Virus record (IMG/VR): IMGVR_UViG_3300009079_001915
Coordinates: 1 to 20,259 of that record
Source of the DNA: a virus
Direction: 5' to 3' (one strand)
Length of the DNA stretch: 20,259 bases
In this document: positions 6,743 through 13,988 of the stretch, piece by piece
Layout of the letters: the number at the start of each line of letters is the position of its first letter
How positions within the stretch are numbered: position 1 is the first letter of the stretch
Program-made: the position numbers and the translations under genes
Notes under the pieces: generated by a model
What the model was told of the DNA's origin: nothing
Seen by the model: only the letters and a program-made list of their open reading frames with translations
Database searches by the model: none

Positions 6743-7379
6743 ATACGGCAGCACACGTTTTCCTGGTAAGCCACTAACACTTTTAGATGGTGTTCCTATG
6801 GTTAAACGAGTATATGATAAGTGTGTAGCAACTGGCTACGACACATATGTACTAACAGACGATATGTCTATTGCGCATCTATTTAATGATAATGATTGTA
6901 GGATAGATAATACTGATTACCAAAATGGAACTGAAAGATGTGCTGGCGCAATAAATCTAATTCGTAAGTATGACCAGTATATTAATGTTCAAGGTGATAT
7001 GCCTGATGTGACAGAGGAAATGATCGAAAAGACGATTTGGCATTTAAAAAACTATCCTGTTACTACTATGTGTGCTATGATGCCAGAGGAACAACAGAAT
7101 GATCCTAATACAGTTAAACTAGTAAGAGCTGCAGATAAGTGTTTATGGTTTGGTAGAGGCATGACTGGGTATGGTGATTGGCACTTGGGAATTTATGGAT
7201 ACAAGAGGAATGCGTTAGAAATGTATCCTGGTTTGACAGGCACACGTGAAGAGCGTATTGAAGAACTAGAACAACTCCGCTGGTTAAAAAATGGATGGGA
7301 TATCGGTGTATTTCCATGTGAGTTTAACGGAGTAGAAATCAACACACCAGAAGATGCAAAGAAGTGGAATGAAAAATGA
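6711..7379 (+). CDS. kdsB: 3-deoxy-manno-octulosonate cytidylyltransferase (CMP-KDO synthetase, KdsB)
   Basis: 222 residues. It activates KDO with CTP to CMP-KDO, the donor for lipopolysaccharide core assembly. The nucleotide-binding N-terminus ILIPARYGSTRFPGKPL matches the family, followed by NGTERCAGA, INVQGDMPDV and DWHLGIYGYKRNAL, then EELEQLRWLKNGWDI and VEINTPEDAKKW at the end. The family block is usually NVQGDEP; here the Glu is Met, while the Asp expected at the metal site is kept. It is somewhat shorter than the usual 240-250 residues. ATG 6711 is preceded by AGGA (6701-6704) and lies inside the kdsA coding region. Its 3' end overlaps the cupin gene (ATGA). Another sugar-acid nucleotidyltransferase specificity is possible. 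Confidence 0.88.
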   Translation: MTSTAILIPARYGSTRFPGKPLTLLDGVPMVKRVYDKCVATGYDTYVLTDDMSIAHLFNDNDCRIDNTDYQNGTERCAGAINLIRKYDQYINVQGDMPDVTEEMIEKTIWHLKNYPVTTMCAMMPEEQQNDPNTVKLVRAADKCLWFGRGMTGYGDWHLGIYGYKRNALEMYPGLTGTREERIEELEQLRWLKNGWDIGVFPCEFNGVEINTPEDAKKWNEK

Positions 7380-7744
7380 AAGCTGGAAAAGTATGGGGTA
7401 CGACAGAACTGATTGAAGCAAATGGCGCTTTAGAGTTTCACCGTATTGAAATGTTTGAAGGCGGTGTATGCTCGAAGCATTTGCACCGCTACAAGTGGAA
7501 TGGGTTCTATGTAGAGTCAGGCAGAATGCTTATTCGTACATGGCAACGCGACTACGATTTAGTTGATGTTACTATTCTAGAAGAAGGCGATTATCATAAA
7601 GTTAAACCTGGTCTTTATCATCAATTTGAGTGTGTTGAAGATGGTATAGCATATGAACTATATTGGGCCGAGTTTAATCATAACGATATTGAACGAGAAA
7701 GTGTTGGATTTCACCAAGATGAGATTGAGCATGATGGTACTTGA
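7376..7744 (+). CDS. Cupin-domain protein, sugar-phosphate isomerase-like
   Basis: 122 residues with one cupin fold. The first cupin motif is at about residues 28-48: GGVCSKHLHRYKWNGFYVES, with His35 and His37 as candidate metal ligands and a downstream G-R-M-L. The second motif is around residue 78-84 (VKPGLYHQFE), with another His. This resembles the C-terminal cupin of type II mannose-6-phosphate isomerases and small cupins in sugar-nucleotide clusters. Its setting between kdsB and a cytidylyltransferase suggests epimerisation or isomerisation of a sugar intermediate. The precise substrate cannot be read. ATGA overlaps join it to kdsB. Confidence 0.7.
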   Translation: MKAGKVWGTTELIEANGALEFHRIEMFEGGVCSKHLHRYKWNGFYVESGRMLIRTWQRDYDLVDVTILEEGDYHKVKPGLYHQFECVEDGIAYELYWAEFNHNDIERESVGFHQDEIEHDGT

Positions 7745-7907
7745 TAAGCTGTTTTTAGATGTAAATAGAGTAGAAGTTATTGATAACAATGGTCGCTCAT
7801 ACACTAAAAACCGAGTAGGTGAGGTGAAAGTACAGCTTCAAGACGATATGAGAACACTAAAATTGTTTGTTCAGTTTGAAGAAGATGAGGAAATATCAAT
7901 TGACTAA
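7731..7907 (+). CDS. Small hypothetical protein
   Basis: 58 residues from ATG 7731 (ATG 7734 is an equal alternative). The longer reading of the frame from 7653 overlaps the cupin gene and is unlikely. The sequence looks like a short beta protein: LFLDVNRVEVIDNNGRSYTK, VGEVKVQLQDD and LKLFVQFEEDEE. It is acidic at the C-terminus. It has the character of a small conserved phage protein, but the function is not recognised. The next gene follows at once. Confidence 0.5.
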   Translation: MMVLDKLFLDVNRVEVIDNNGRSYTKNRVGEVKVQLQDDMRTLKLFVQFEEDEEISID

Positions 7908-7940
7908 TTGGCAAGCAACATGGAAGGTCTTAAAAGAGCT

Positions 7941-8378
7941 ATGGCTATAGGAATAACATTTAGCACTTTTGATTTGTTACACGCAGGTCATATCGCTATG
8001 CTAAGAGAAGCAAAAAATCAATGTGATTATCTAATCTGTGGTTTACAAGTAAATCCTGCCGCGGAAAGATCTGAAAAAAACACACCAGTTCAAACACTAG
8101 TAGAAAGATGGATGCAACTACAAGCTGTAAAATATGTAAATGAAATTATACCCTATGAGACCGAAACAGACATAGAAGATATTTTAAAAATGTTTGATAT
8201 AGATGTTAGAATTATAGGTCAAGAATATAAAGACGGAAAATTTACTGGAAGAGCTACTTGCTCTGCCCGAGGAATAGAAATTTATTTTAATAAAAGAGAC
8301 CATAGATTCTCCACTAGCGATTTACGCGATAGAGTGTATGGAGAAGAACTTAAAAAAGACATTGGAGGTCTTACATGA
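7941..8378 (+). CDS. Cytidylyltransferase-like nucleotidyltransferase
   Basis: 145 residues from ATG 7941. The same frame also has TTG 7908 and ATG 7920; 7941 is preferred because family members begin just before the G-x-T-F-D-L-L-H-x-G-H motif, here GITFSTFDLLHAGH. HAGH is the HxGH catalytic motif. Later come VNEIIPYETETDIEDIL, DVRIIGQEYKDGKF and HRFSTSDLRDRV, a variant of the ISST-type motif. The family includes glycerol-3-phosphate and other cytidylyltransferases and the adenylyltransferases of heptose activation. Here it likely activates a sugar or polyol phosphate for surface glycan synthesis, fitting its neighbours. The exact substrate is not shown. ATGA overlap with the dehydrogenase. 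Confidence 0.78.
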   Translation: MAIGITFSTFDLLHAGHIAMLREAKNQCDYLICGLQVNPAAERSEKNTPVQTLVERWMQLQAVKYVNEIIPYETETDIEDILKMFDIDVRIIGQEYKDGKFTGRATCSARGIEIYFNKRDHRFSTSDLRDRVYGEELKKDIGGLT

Positions 8379-9223
8379 AAATAACTATAGTTGGCTATGG
8401 TTTTGTGGGTAGAGCTGTAGAGTATGGATTTAGAACTCCTAAAGTAAGAATGCAAATTGTTGATCCTAAATACGGTAAAACCTGCTATAACAGTTTAAAG
8501 GACGTTAATCTAGAAGAAAATATAACGTTTGTTTGTGTACCAACTCCTATGAATAAAGACGGTTCTATAGATTCCACCATTCTGGTAGATACAGTTAAAG
8601 AGCTAAAAGAACGAATGTCCGGAATAATTGTTATCAAATCTACGGTAACTCCTGATATAATTAAAAAACTCGTAGTAGGTTCGGGCGGTACTAGAATCGT
8701 ATATAACCCAGAGTTTTTAACAGAAAAGAATGCTATAGATGATTTCATAAATCCTGATAAGCATATCTTTGGCGGAAACGACGGATTTATCGACAACCTA
8801 GAATTCTACTATAAAGAATATAGCCTTTGTAGACCTTGTCCAGTACATCGAATGTCTGCGGTAGACGCTAGTTTTGTAAAATATGGAATTAACTCTTTCT
8901 TAGCTATGAAAGTTCTGTTTTTTAATCAGCTATATGATGTAGTAGAAAATAACGAAGCAGCTTATAATAAGATAGTGAATGCTATAACATCGGATAGTAG
9001 AATAGGTAGATCTCATTCTGCAGTTCCTGGGCTTGATAATAAGCGAGGATACGGAGGAGCTTGCTTTCCAAAGGATACAAGCGCGTTATTTAATTTAGAT
9101 AAAGGGTTTACATTACTAGGAGAATGTGTTAGAATTAATAATGAATACAGATCTCAATATGAATTAGACCAAAGGGAAATAGAACAACATGTCGATTATG
9201 GACAAACTGAAGAAAAACAGTAA
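8375..9223 (+). CDS. UDP-glucose/GDP-mannose dehydrogenase-type protein, short form
   Basis: 282 residues against about 390-440 for the usual enzyme. The N-terminal Rossmann domain starts MKITIVGYGFVGRAV; then CVPTPMNKDGSID, VIKSTVTPDI, YNPEFLTEKNAIDDF, a Lys-Asn helix SFVKYGINSFLAMKVLFFNQ and GYGGACFPKDTSAL, where Cys230 is the catalytic nucleophile. The enzymes oxidise a nucleotide sugar twice with NAD+ to the uronic acid. The protein ends about 50 residues after the catalytic Cys, so the C-terminal sugar-nucleotide-binding domain is missing. The uvsX promoter and start lie within its 3' end (35-nt overlap). It is either a natural short phage form or a shortened gene with altered activity. 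Confidence 0.82.
   Translation: MKITIVGYGFVGRAVEYGFRTPKVRMQIVDPKYGKTCYNSLKDVNLEENITFVCVPTPMNKDGSIDSTILVDTVKELKERMSGIIVIKSTVTPDIIKKLVVGSGGTRIVYNPEFLTEKNAIDDFINPDKHIFGGNDGFIDNLEFYYKEYSLCRPCPVHRMSAVDASFVKYGINSFLAMKVLFFNQLYDVVENNEAAYNKIVNAITSDSRIGRSHSAVPGLDNKRGYGGACFPKDTSALFNLDKGFTLLGECVRINNEYRSQYELDQREIEQHVDYGQTEEKQ
9107..9135 (+). promoter_or_regulatory. Internal sigma70-like promoter upstream of uvsX
   Basis: -35 TTTACA (9107-9112), 17-nt spacer, -10 TAGAAT (9130-9135), identical in both boxes and in spacing to the gp43 promoter. The start of transcription near 9142 gives uvsX a leader of about 47 nt. It lies inside the dehydrogenase coding region and would uncouple uvsX and gp41 expression from the sugar genes. 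Confidence 0.65.
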
Positions 9224-10235
9224 AATCAAAACTTCTGAAGTTCTTGCGGACTCAAAATTCTTTACAGAAGTAGATATGACACCAACTGATGTACCTATGA
9301 TTAACGTAGCACTTTCAGGTTCTGTCGATGGAGGACTGGCACCTGGACTTACAGTACTGGCTGGGCCTTCAAAACATTTTAAAACATCGTTTGCTTTACT
9401 GATGGCAGCATCGTATCTGAAAAAGCACCCAGAAGCTGTTATGCTATTTTATGATTCAGAGTTTGGTTCTCCTCAAGCTTATTTCGAGCAGTTTGATATT
9501 GATACAACCCGCATTTTACATACACCAATTACAAATGTAGAAGAGCTTAAATTTGATCTTATTTCTCAATTAGAAGAAATTTCGAGAGATGACAAAGTAA
9601 TTGTTGTAATTGATTCTATTGGTAACTTAGCTTCTAAGAAAGAGCTAGATGATGCAATCAATGAAAAATCAGTAGCAGATATGTCACGTGCGAAAGCTTT
9701 AAAAGGTTTATTTCGTATGTCGACACCATATCTTACAATGAAGAATATTCCTCTGATTGCTGTTAACCATACGTATATGGAAATTGGCTTGTTTCCAAAA
9801 GCCATTGTAGGTGGTGGCACCGGAATTTATTATTCTGCAGATAATATTTGGATCTTAGGTCGTCAACAAGATAAAAAGGGTACAGAAATACAAGGTTATC
9901 ATTTCGTAATTAACGTGGAGAAAAGCCGTTATGTTAAAGAAAAATCTAAAATTCCTATCACTGTCTCTTGGGATGGTGGTGTCCGTAAGTACTCTGGCTT
10001 GCTCGATTGTGCTCTTGCTGGTAATTATGTCACTAAGCCTTCCAATGGCTGGTATGCTGCGGTTGATCAAAGTACTGGAGAAATTGGACATAAGGTTCGG
10101 CACGCTGACACTCTTGATGAATCCTTCTGGAGTCCAATCTTTGCTAATACAGATTTTAAAGACTTCTTGAAAAAACAATACAGTATTGGTCATCAATCTC
10201 TAGTAGATATGGATAAGATTGTGGAAGAAGCATAA
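9189..10235 (+). CDS. uvsX: RecA-like recombinase UvsX
   Basis: 348 residues. It forms filaments on single-stranded DNA and drives strand exchange and recombination-dependent replication. The Walker A region is LAGPSKHFKTSFALL at about residues 58-72, of the T4 UvsX type GPSKxFK. Downstream blocks match T4 closely: LFYDSEFG, VIVVIDSIGNLASKKELDDA, MSRAKALKGLFR, PLIAVNHTY, VGGGTGIYYSAD, VINVEKSRYVKEKSKIPI and the SGLLDCAL helix. It is shorter than T4 UvsX (about 390) because the acidic C-terminal tail is reduced. ATG 9189 and ATG 9198 are both possible; 9189 is kept because MSIMDKL fits the family's N-terminus. TAATG joins it to the next gene. Confidence 0.95.
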   Translation: MSIMDKLKKNSKIKTSEVLADSKFFTEVDMTPTDVPMINVALSGSVDGGLAPGLTVLAGPSKHFKTSFALLMAASYLKKHPEAVMLFYDSEFGSPQAYFEQFDIDTTRILHTPITNVEELKFDLISQLEEISRDDKVIVVIDSIGNLASKKELDDAINEKSVADMSRAKALKGLFRMSTPYLTMKNIPLIAVNHTYMEIGLFPKAIVGGGTGIYYSADNIWILGRQQDKKGTEIQGYHFVINVEKSRYVKEKSKIPITVSWDGGVRKYSGLLDCALAGNYVTKPSNGWYAAVDQSTGEIGHKVRHADTLDESFWSPIFANTDFKDFLKKQYSIGHQSLVDMDKIVEEA

Positions 10236-10507
10236 TGAAAGAAAACACTGATTATGAATTTATTCCAGTTGAGGGTCAAGATAACTGGAATATAAGAATA
10301 AAAACAGGAGATTATATAGAGACTGTGTTTCAGTTCGGAGCTTTAGCAGTAAATGAAGGAGATGAGTCTTTAAGCTTTAATTTTGAAGTAATCTCCTCAC
10401 CTATAGAAGATTTAGTTCCTGATGAAGATATTGGTTTACAAAAGAACGTAGGCAGTATACTATATGATGTATTAGAACAGGCTAGCGCGATGGGGCAAAA
10501 TGAGTAA
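10235..10507 (+). CDS. Small acidic protein between uvsX and gp41
   Basis: 90 residues and strongly acidic. The first half looks like beta strands (YEFIPVEGQDNWNIRIKTGD, YIETVFQFGALAVNEGDESL) and the C-terminal part like a helix (VGSILYDVLEQASAM). No enzymatic motif is seen. It starts in a TAATG overlap with uvsX and overlaps gp41 by 8 nt, so its amount is tied to both. A DNA-mimic or recombination-accessory role would suit the charge and place, but that is a guess. Confidence 0.6.
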   Translation: MKENTDYEFIPVEGQDNWNIRIKTGDYIETVFQFGALAVNEGDESLSFNFEVISSPIEDLVPDEDIGLQKNVGSILYDVLEQASAMGQNE

Positions 10508-11867
10508 CGTAGAACAAGTAATATTACGAAATGTGTTGAATAACGAATCTTATATGCGTAAGGTTCTACCGTTTATTCAGCCAGATTATTTTCAAGGAGT
10601 TTACAATCTTCTTTTTAAAGAAGCTGCAGCATATGTAGCAAAATTCAATACACTGCCGACTAAAGATTCTCTTAAGATTGAAGTCGATGGATCTGATAGG
10701 TTTAATCAAGATATGTATGGTGCAGCCATGGAGATTATTCCAGTGCTGTTTGAAAAGGATAATGCTGATCAAGAATGGCTTATGAGCACTACTGAAAAAT
10801 GGTGTCAAGATAGGGCTATTCATAATGCTGTCATGGAATCAATAAGTATTATTGATGGGAAGCATAAGTCTCTTACTAAGAATGCTATGCCAGATCTCCT
10901 AACAAAAGCTTTAGCAGTAACCTTTGATCCTTCAGTAGGTCACGACTATATTGAAGATGTTGAAAAACGATATGATTTTTATCATGAAGATGAAGAGCGT
11001 ATTCCTTTTGATTTAGAATACTTTAATCAAATCACAAAAGGCGGATTACCTAACAAAACTCTTAACATTGCTCTTGCTGGTACAGGTGTAGGTAAATCAT
11101 TGTTTATGTGCCACATGGCAGGTAATGTTTTAACTCAAGGTAAAAACGTATTATACATAACTATGGAAATGGCAGAAGAACGTATTGCAGAACGGATTGA
11201 TGCCAATCTGCTAAATATCCCTCTTGACCAGCTACAGCATATCACTAAAGAGATGCTAACTTCGAAGGTAGATAAGCTCGCATCTAGAACAAACGGCAAG
11301 CTCATTATCAAAGAATATCCCACTGGTTCTGCTCATACAGGCCATTTTAGAGCACTGTTAAATGAGCTTAAACTCAAGAAGAACTTTGTGCCAGAAATGA
11401 TATTTATTGATTACCTTAATATATGTTCTTCTTCTCGAATGAAAGGAATGGGTGGTGCAATTAACTCTTACACTTATATCAAAGCAATTGCTGAAGAATT
11501 ACGAGGACTTGCAGTTGAGTTTAACGTCCCGCTTGTATCTGCAACGCAAACGACGCGTAGTGGTTTTGGTAGCTCGGATCCTGGGCTTGAAGATACGAGC
11601 GAGTCTTTTGGATTACCCGCAACGGCAGATCTAATGTTTGCCCTTATATCTTCAGAAGAGCTTGAAGCTCAAGGCCAAATAATGGTTAAACAATTAAAGA
11701 ATAGATATAACGATCCTAATAACAATAAGAGATTTGTTATTGGAATTGATAAATCTCGTATGAGGCTGATAGATGAAGAAAATGGAACTGAAGGTGTAGT
11801 AAATGATGTTCCCACTTTTGATAAAACTGAAATGAACCAAAGGTTTAAGGACTTTAAAATACAATGA
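10500..11867 (+). CDS. 41: Replicative DNA helicase, DnaB family (gp41)
   Basis: 455 residues. It is the hexameric 5'-3' helicase of the T4-like replisome. The N-terminal helical domain runs to about residue 160 and the RecA-like motor follows: Walker A ALAGTGVGKSLFM (GKS at 198-200), then YITMEMAEERIAERIDA, Walker B EMIFIDYLNIC, SATQTTRSGF and an arginine-rich region KQLKNRYNDPNNNKRFVIGI. Motif order and length (T4 gp41 is 475) agree with gp41. It begins with ATGAG overlapping the previous gene. No primase domain is fused, so priming must come from another protein, possibly the one coded at 4834. Confidence 0.95.
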   Translation: MSNVEQVILRNVLNNESYMRKVLPFIQPDYFQGVYNLLFKEAAAYVAKFNTLPTKDSLKIEVDGSDRFNQDMYGAAMEIIPVLFEKDNADQEWLMSTTEKWCQDRAIHNAVMESISIIDGKHKSLTKNAMPDLLTKALAVTFDPSVGHDYIEDVEKRYDFYHEDEERIPFDLEYFNQITKGGLPNKTLNIALAGTGVGKSLFMCHMAGNVLTQGKNVLYITMEMAEERIAERIDANLLNIPLDQLQHITKEMLTSKVDKLASRTNGKLIIKEYPTGSAHTGHFRALLNELKLKKNFVPEMIFIDYLNICSSSRMKGMGGAINSYTYIKAIAEELRGLAVEFNVPLVSATQTTRSGFGSSDPGLEDTSESFGLPATADLMFALISSEELEAQGQIMVKQLKNRYNDPNNNKRFVIGIDKSRMRLIDEENGTEGVVNDVPTFDKTEMNQRFKDFKIQ

Positions 11868-11880
11868 AAGGAAATAAATA

Positions 11881-11997
11881 ATGGCTGTAATAGAAAAAAA
11901 TAAAAAGACAAGTATCGGAAGTCGTAATGTTAAAACGTCTTCTATGAACAAATCAAAGAAAAGAAGTTTTAAAAAGTACAGAGGTCAAGGTAAGTAA
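11881..11997 (+). CDS. Small, highly basic protein (38 residues)
   Basis: Starts at ATG 11881 after GAAAGGAA and ends in TAATG with thyX. The sequence is rich in Lys and Arg, with SMNKSKKRSFKKYRGQGK as its C-terminus. It may bind nucleic acid or act as a small replication partner next to gp41. It is too short for a family assignment, but the ribosome-binding site, the position between two real genes and the 1-nt overlap support translation. Confidence 0.55.
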   Translation: MAVIEKNKKTSIGSRNVKTSSMNKSKKRSFKKYRGQGK

Positions 11998-12683
11998 TGA
12001 AAACTCGTCTCCTATCATATACTCAACCAGTAAGACATGTTCACTCAGGTGATCTTGGTATTATGGGTTTAGATAACATTCAAGATTTGATTGCGTATTG
12101 CGCTCGAGTATCAAATCCAAATAATCAAAGTAATACAAAAACTACAGCAAAACTTCTTAATTATCTTATTGAGCATAAGCATTGGTCTCCGTTTGAAATG
12201 GCTTCTGTTACCATGGAAATTGAAACAACAAGAGATATCGCTAGACAGTTTCTACGTCACCGATCATTTTCGTTTCAAGAGTTTTCTCAGCGGTATGCTG
12301 ACATCCGTGATCTTAATGATAATTTTGTAATTCGTGATGCTCGAATGCAAGATCCTAAAAATCGTCAAAACTCTGTCGTAACAGATGATGCCGATCTACA
12401 AGAACGTTGGGCTGAGATGCAAGCCGATGTGATCGCCTGCTCAAAGGCGGCATACAGCTGGGCACTAGCAAACGGTATTGCGAAAGAGCAAGCCCGTGCA
12501 GTTTTACCAGAAGGAAATACTGTCTCTCGGCTCTACGTAAATGGTACTATTAGGTCATGGATTCACTATATTGATCTAAGATCCTCAAATGGTACACAAC
12601 AAGAGCACATGGACCTGGCAAAAGAAATAGCGAACGCCATAAGTATAATATATCCTAGTATCATAGACTTTATAAAGGAGTAA
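11997..12683 (+). CDS. thyX: Flavin-dependent thymidylate synthase (ThyX)
   Basis: 228 residues. It makes dTMP from dUMP with methylene-tetrahydrofolate and FAD/NADPH. The ThyX signature R-H-R-x7-S-x-R is present as RHRSFSFQEFSQRY (residues 87-100). Other family blocks are HWSPFEMASVTMEIETTRDI, AKEQARAVLPEGNTVSRLYV (a LP-x-x-x-x-S-x-x-x motif), GTIRSWIHYIDLRSS and an AQ/QE-H helix near the end. It follows the basic gene by TAATG. It supplies thymidylate for phage DNA and works with dCMP deaminase, which makes the dUMP. It is not redundant with the gp42-type protein at 15359, which uses dCMP. Confidence 0.95.
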   Translation: MKTRLLSYTQPVRHVHSGDLGIMGLDNIQDLIAYCARVSNPNNQSNTKTTAKLLNYLIEHKHWSPFEMASVTMEIETTRDIARQFLRHRSFSFQEFSQRYADIRDLNDNFVIRDARMQDPKNRQNSVVTDDADLQERWAEMQADVIACSKAAYSWALANGIAKEQARAVLPEGNTVSRLYVNGTIRSWIHYIDLRSSNGTQQEHMDLAKEIANAISIIYPSIIDFIKE

Positions 12684-12686
12684 AAT

Positions 12687-12929
12687 ATGTTTCACGGTCG
12701 TCAAAGAAAGATTAGCACCTTTCACGCAGATAGCGGAAAGGGATATGCGGAAGTATGGATGGACTTTAAAGAAGAAGTGGCTTTTATAAAATACTTTGAT
12801 GATAATGATGTTAAGTTTTTCGAAGAGGATTTCCCCAATAAGACCACACGCTATGTTGAAGACGCTGCGCAGAATTGGGCGTTAGGAATTAAAAAACTTG
12901 ATGGAAACTTTCAGCTTGGATTATTATAG
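12687..12929 (+). CDS. Small hypothetical protein behind thyX
   Basis: 80 residues from ATG 12687, with GGAG at 12677-12680. The sequence has two parts: an N-terminal strand-rich region (AEVWMDFKEEVAFIKYFDDN) and a helical part (YVEDAAQNWALGIKKLD). The EDFP-x-K-x-x-R-Y-V-E-D-A-A-x-N-W pattern looks like a conserved small phage protein. No function is recognised. Transcription from the next promoter starts behind it. Confidence 0.6.
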   Translation: MFHGRQRKISTFHADSGKGYAEVWMDFKEEVAFIKYFDDNDVKFFEEDFPNKTTRYVEDAAQNWALGIKKLDGNFQLGLL

Positions 12930-12931
12930 TA

Positions 12932-12960
12932 TGTACAATGCTTGTAAAATATTGTAGAAT
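12932..12960 (+). promoter_or_regulatory. Sigma70-like promoter upstream of the MazG-like gene
   Basis: -35 TGTACA (12932-12937), 17-nt spacer, -10 TAGAAT (12955-12960). The start is expected near 12967, about 20 nt before ATG 12987, with GGAG at 12977-12980 between them. The -35 is followed by ATGCTT, close to the ATTGCTTTT that follows the -35 in the promoters at 13937 and 20141. Confidence 0.75.
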
Positions 12961-12986
12961 AAATTATATTAAATATGGAGAATAAA

Positions 12987-13397
12987 ATGAGTGATTTTGC
13001 TAATGACATGTACATGATGCATAACAAATTCGGCGTACGTGAGTGGTTTGAAGCCAATAAAGAAAATAAAGATCTTATGCAGAAATATCTCATGTTTCGT
13101 ATGCTTATGATCGGTGAAGAATACCAAGAGACATTGTCTGCTATTAATAATTCTGATGCAGAGGAAGTCGTTGATGGTCTAATTGATATGTGCGTATTTG
13201 CTATCGGCACTCTTGATATTATGGGTGTTGATGCTAATAAAGCATGGGATGCTATATACCAAGCTAATATGGCAAAAGAGCCAGGCGTAAAGCCTGGTCG
13301 CCCTAATCGTTTTGGATTGCCCGATTTACTAAAGCCAAGTGGTTGGCAAGGGCCATCACACGAAGGCAATCATGGCGATCTGCCGAGTATCGTCTAA
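12987..13397 (+). CDS. MazG-like / all-alpha NTP pyrophosphohydrolase
   Basis: 136 residues. The metal-binding pattern of the all-alpha NTP pyrophosphatase superfamily is visible: E-E-x-x-E at Glu44, Glu45 and Glu48 (GEEYQETLSA), then E-x-x-D at Glu60 and Asp63, with Asp67 in DGLIDMCVFAIGTLDIMG. The C-terminal tail VKPGRPNRFGLPDLLKPSGW is typical of phage members annotated as phosphoribosyl-ATP pyrophosphohydrolase-like. These enzymes split NTPs or dNTPs to the monophosphate and pyrophosphate. In this phage it might control dCTP or the alarmone pool. The start is ATG 12987 rather than 12975, because GGAG lies between them. TAATG joins it to the phosphate-transporter gene. Confidence 0.75.
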   Translation: MSDFANDMYMMHNKFGVREWFEANKENKDLMQKYLMFRMLMIGEEYQETLSAINNSDAEEVVDGLIDMCVFAIGTLDIMGVDANKAWDAIYQANMAKEPGVKPGRPNRFGLPDLLKPSGWQGPSHEGNHGDLPSIV

Positions 13398-13879
13398 TGA
13401 AAAATGAAGGTGAAAAACTTTGGAAAAAGGTGAAGAAAATGGATCTAGGAAACCCGATGATAACAGCCCTTGTTGGGCTGGTCATTTTTTATATTGGACT
13501 TAAGACATTCTCAGGTGGAATGAAATCTATGGGGAATATGGAACACCTTAACTGGTTTCTAGGTAGTCCGATCTATATGTTTTTTGGTGGAATTATCATG
13601 ACATTGCTATGGCAATCATCTTCACTATCTACTACTGCTATTATTGCATTAGTTGCTTCTGGTGCTTTACCGCTGCCTGCAGCTATTGCATGCGTTCTTG
13701 GTGCTAATATTGGTACGACAGGTACAATATGGCTGGCTGGTTTATTTGTCTCTGATGGAATGCCTAAAGGTGATACGCTACGAATTGCAATGGCACATAC
13801 TGGAATGAACCTACTTATGGCTCTTATGCTACTACCTTTTGTTGGACGAATAGCGCAGTATTTAGCTAGATTTGGATAA
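13397..13879 (+). CDS. Half-size Na+/phosphate cotransporter (NptA/PF02690-like)
   Basis: 160 residues from ATG 13397 (TAATG overlap; ATG 13439 is an in-frame alternative giving 146). It contains one unit of the Na/Pi cotransporter fold: a first helix TALVGLVIFYIGLKTFSGGM; a reentrant-type segment with the QSSS signature (TLLWQSSSLSTT, 73-76); a helix AIIALVASGALPLPAAIA; the GANIGTTGT signature (102-110); and a last hydrophobic segment LLMALMLLPFVG. Full bacterial and SLC34 proteins have two inverted copies of this repeat, each with QSSS. A single unit would need to dimerise to transport. A role in phosphate supply during infection is suggested by the family. The terminator follows 30 nt downstream. 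Confidence 0.78.
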   Translation: MKNEGEKLWKKVKKMDLGNPMITALVGLVIFYIGLKTFSGGMKSMGNMEHLNWFLGSPIYMFFGGIIMTLLWQSSSLSTTAIIALVASGALPLPAAIACVLGANIGTTGTIWLAGLFVSDGMPKGDTLRIAMAHTGMNLLMALMLLPFVGRIAQYLARFG

Positions 13880-13909
13880 AAATTCTAAGTCATTGATTAC
13901 AAACAAAAC

Positions 13910-13935
13910 AAAAATGCGCTTCGGCGCATTTTTTT
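13910..13935 (+). terminator. Intrinsic terminator with UUCG tetraloop
   Basis: AAAAATGCGC (13910-13919) pairs with GCGCATTTTT (13924-13933) around the very stable loop TTCG, followed by more T. The next promoter's -35 begins one base after the T-run. Confidence 0.9.
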
Positions 13936-13950
13936 GTGTACATTGCTTTT
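13930..13950 (+). repeat. 21-nt direct repeat, copy 1 (terminator tail plus -35 region)
   Basis: Six T, then G, TGTACATTGC and four T. It is identical to the copy at 20134-20154. It covers the end of a terminator and the -35 region of a promoter, so the unit is a terminator-promoter module. Confidence 0.85.
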
Positions 13951-13965
13951 TAAACGTGTTATAAA
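13937..13965 (+). promoter_or_regulatory. Sigma70-like promoter behind the terminator
   Basis: -35 TGTACA (13937-13942), 17-nt spacer, -10 TATAAA (13960-13965). The start is expected near 13972, about 17 nt before ATG 13989, with AAAGGAG (13976-13982) directly ahead of the gene. Confidence 0.75.
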
Positions 13966-13988
13966 GGTTATAACAAAAGGAGAAAACA

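Noticed and set aside
9515-9543. TTTACA, 17 nt, TAGAAG inside uvsX
   Set aside because: It lies early in the uvsX coding region with no gene start nearby, so it is likely chance.
12911-13369. 152-residue minus-strand frame opposite the MazG-like gene
   Set aside because: It mirrors a gene with a clear family motif, has no ribosome-binding site or promoter, and its protein has no recognisable pattern. The other minus-strand frames were rejected for the same reasons.
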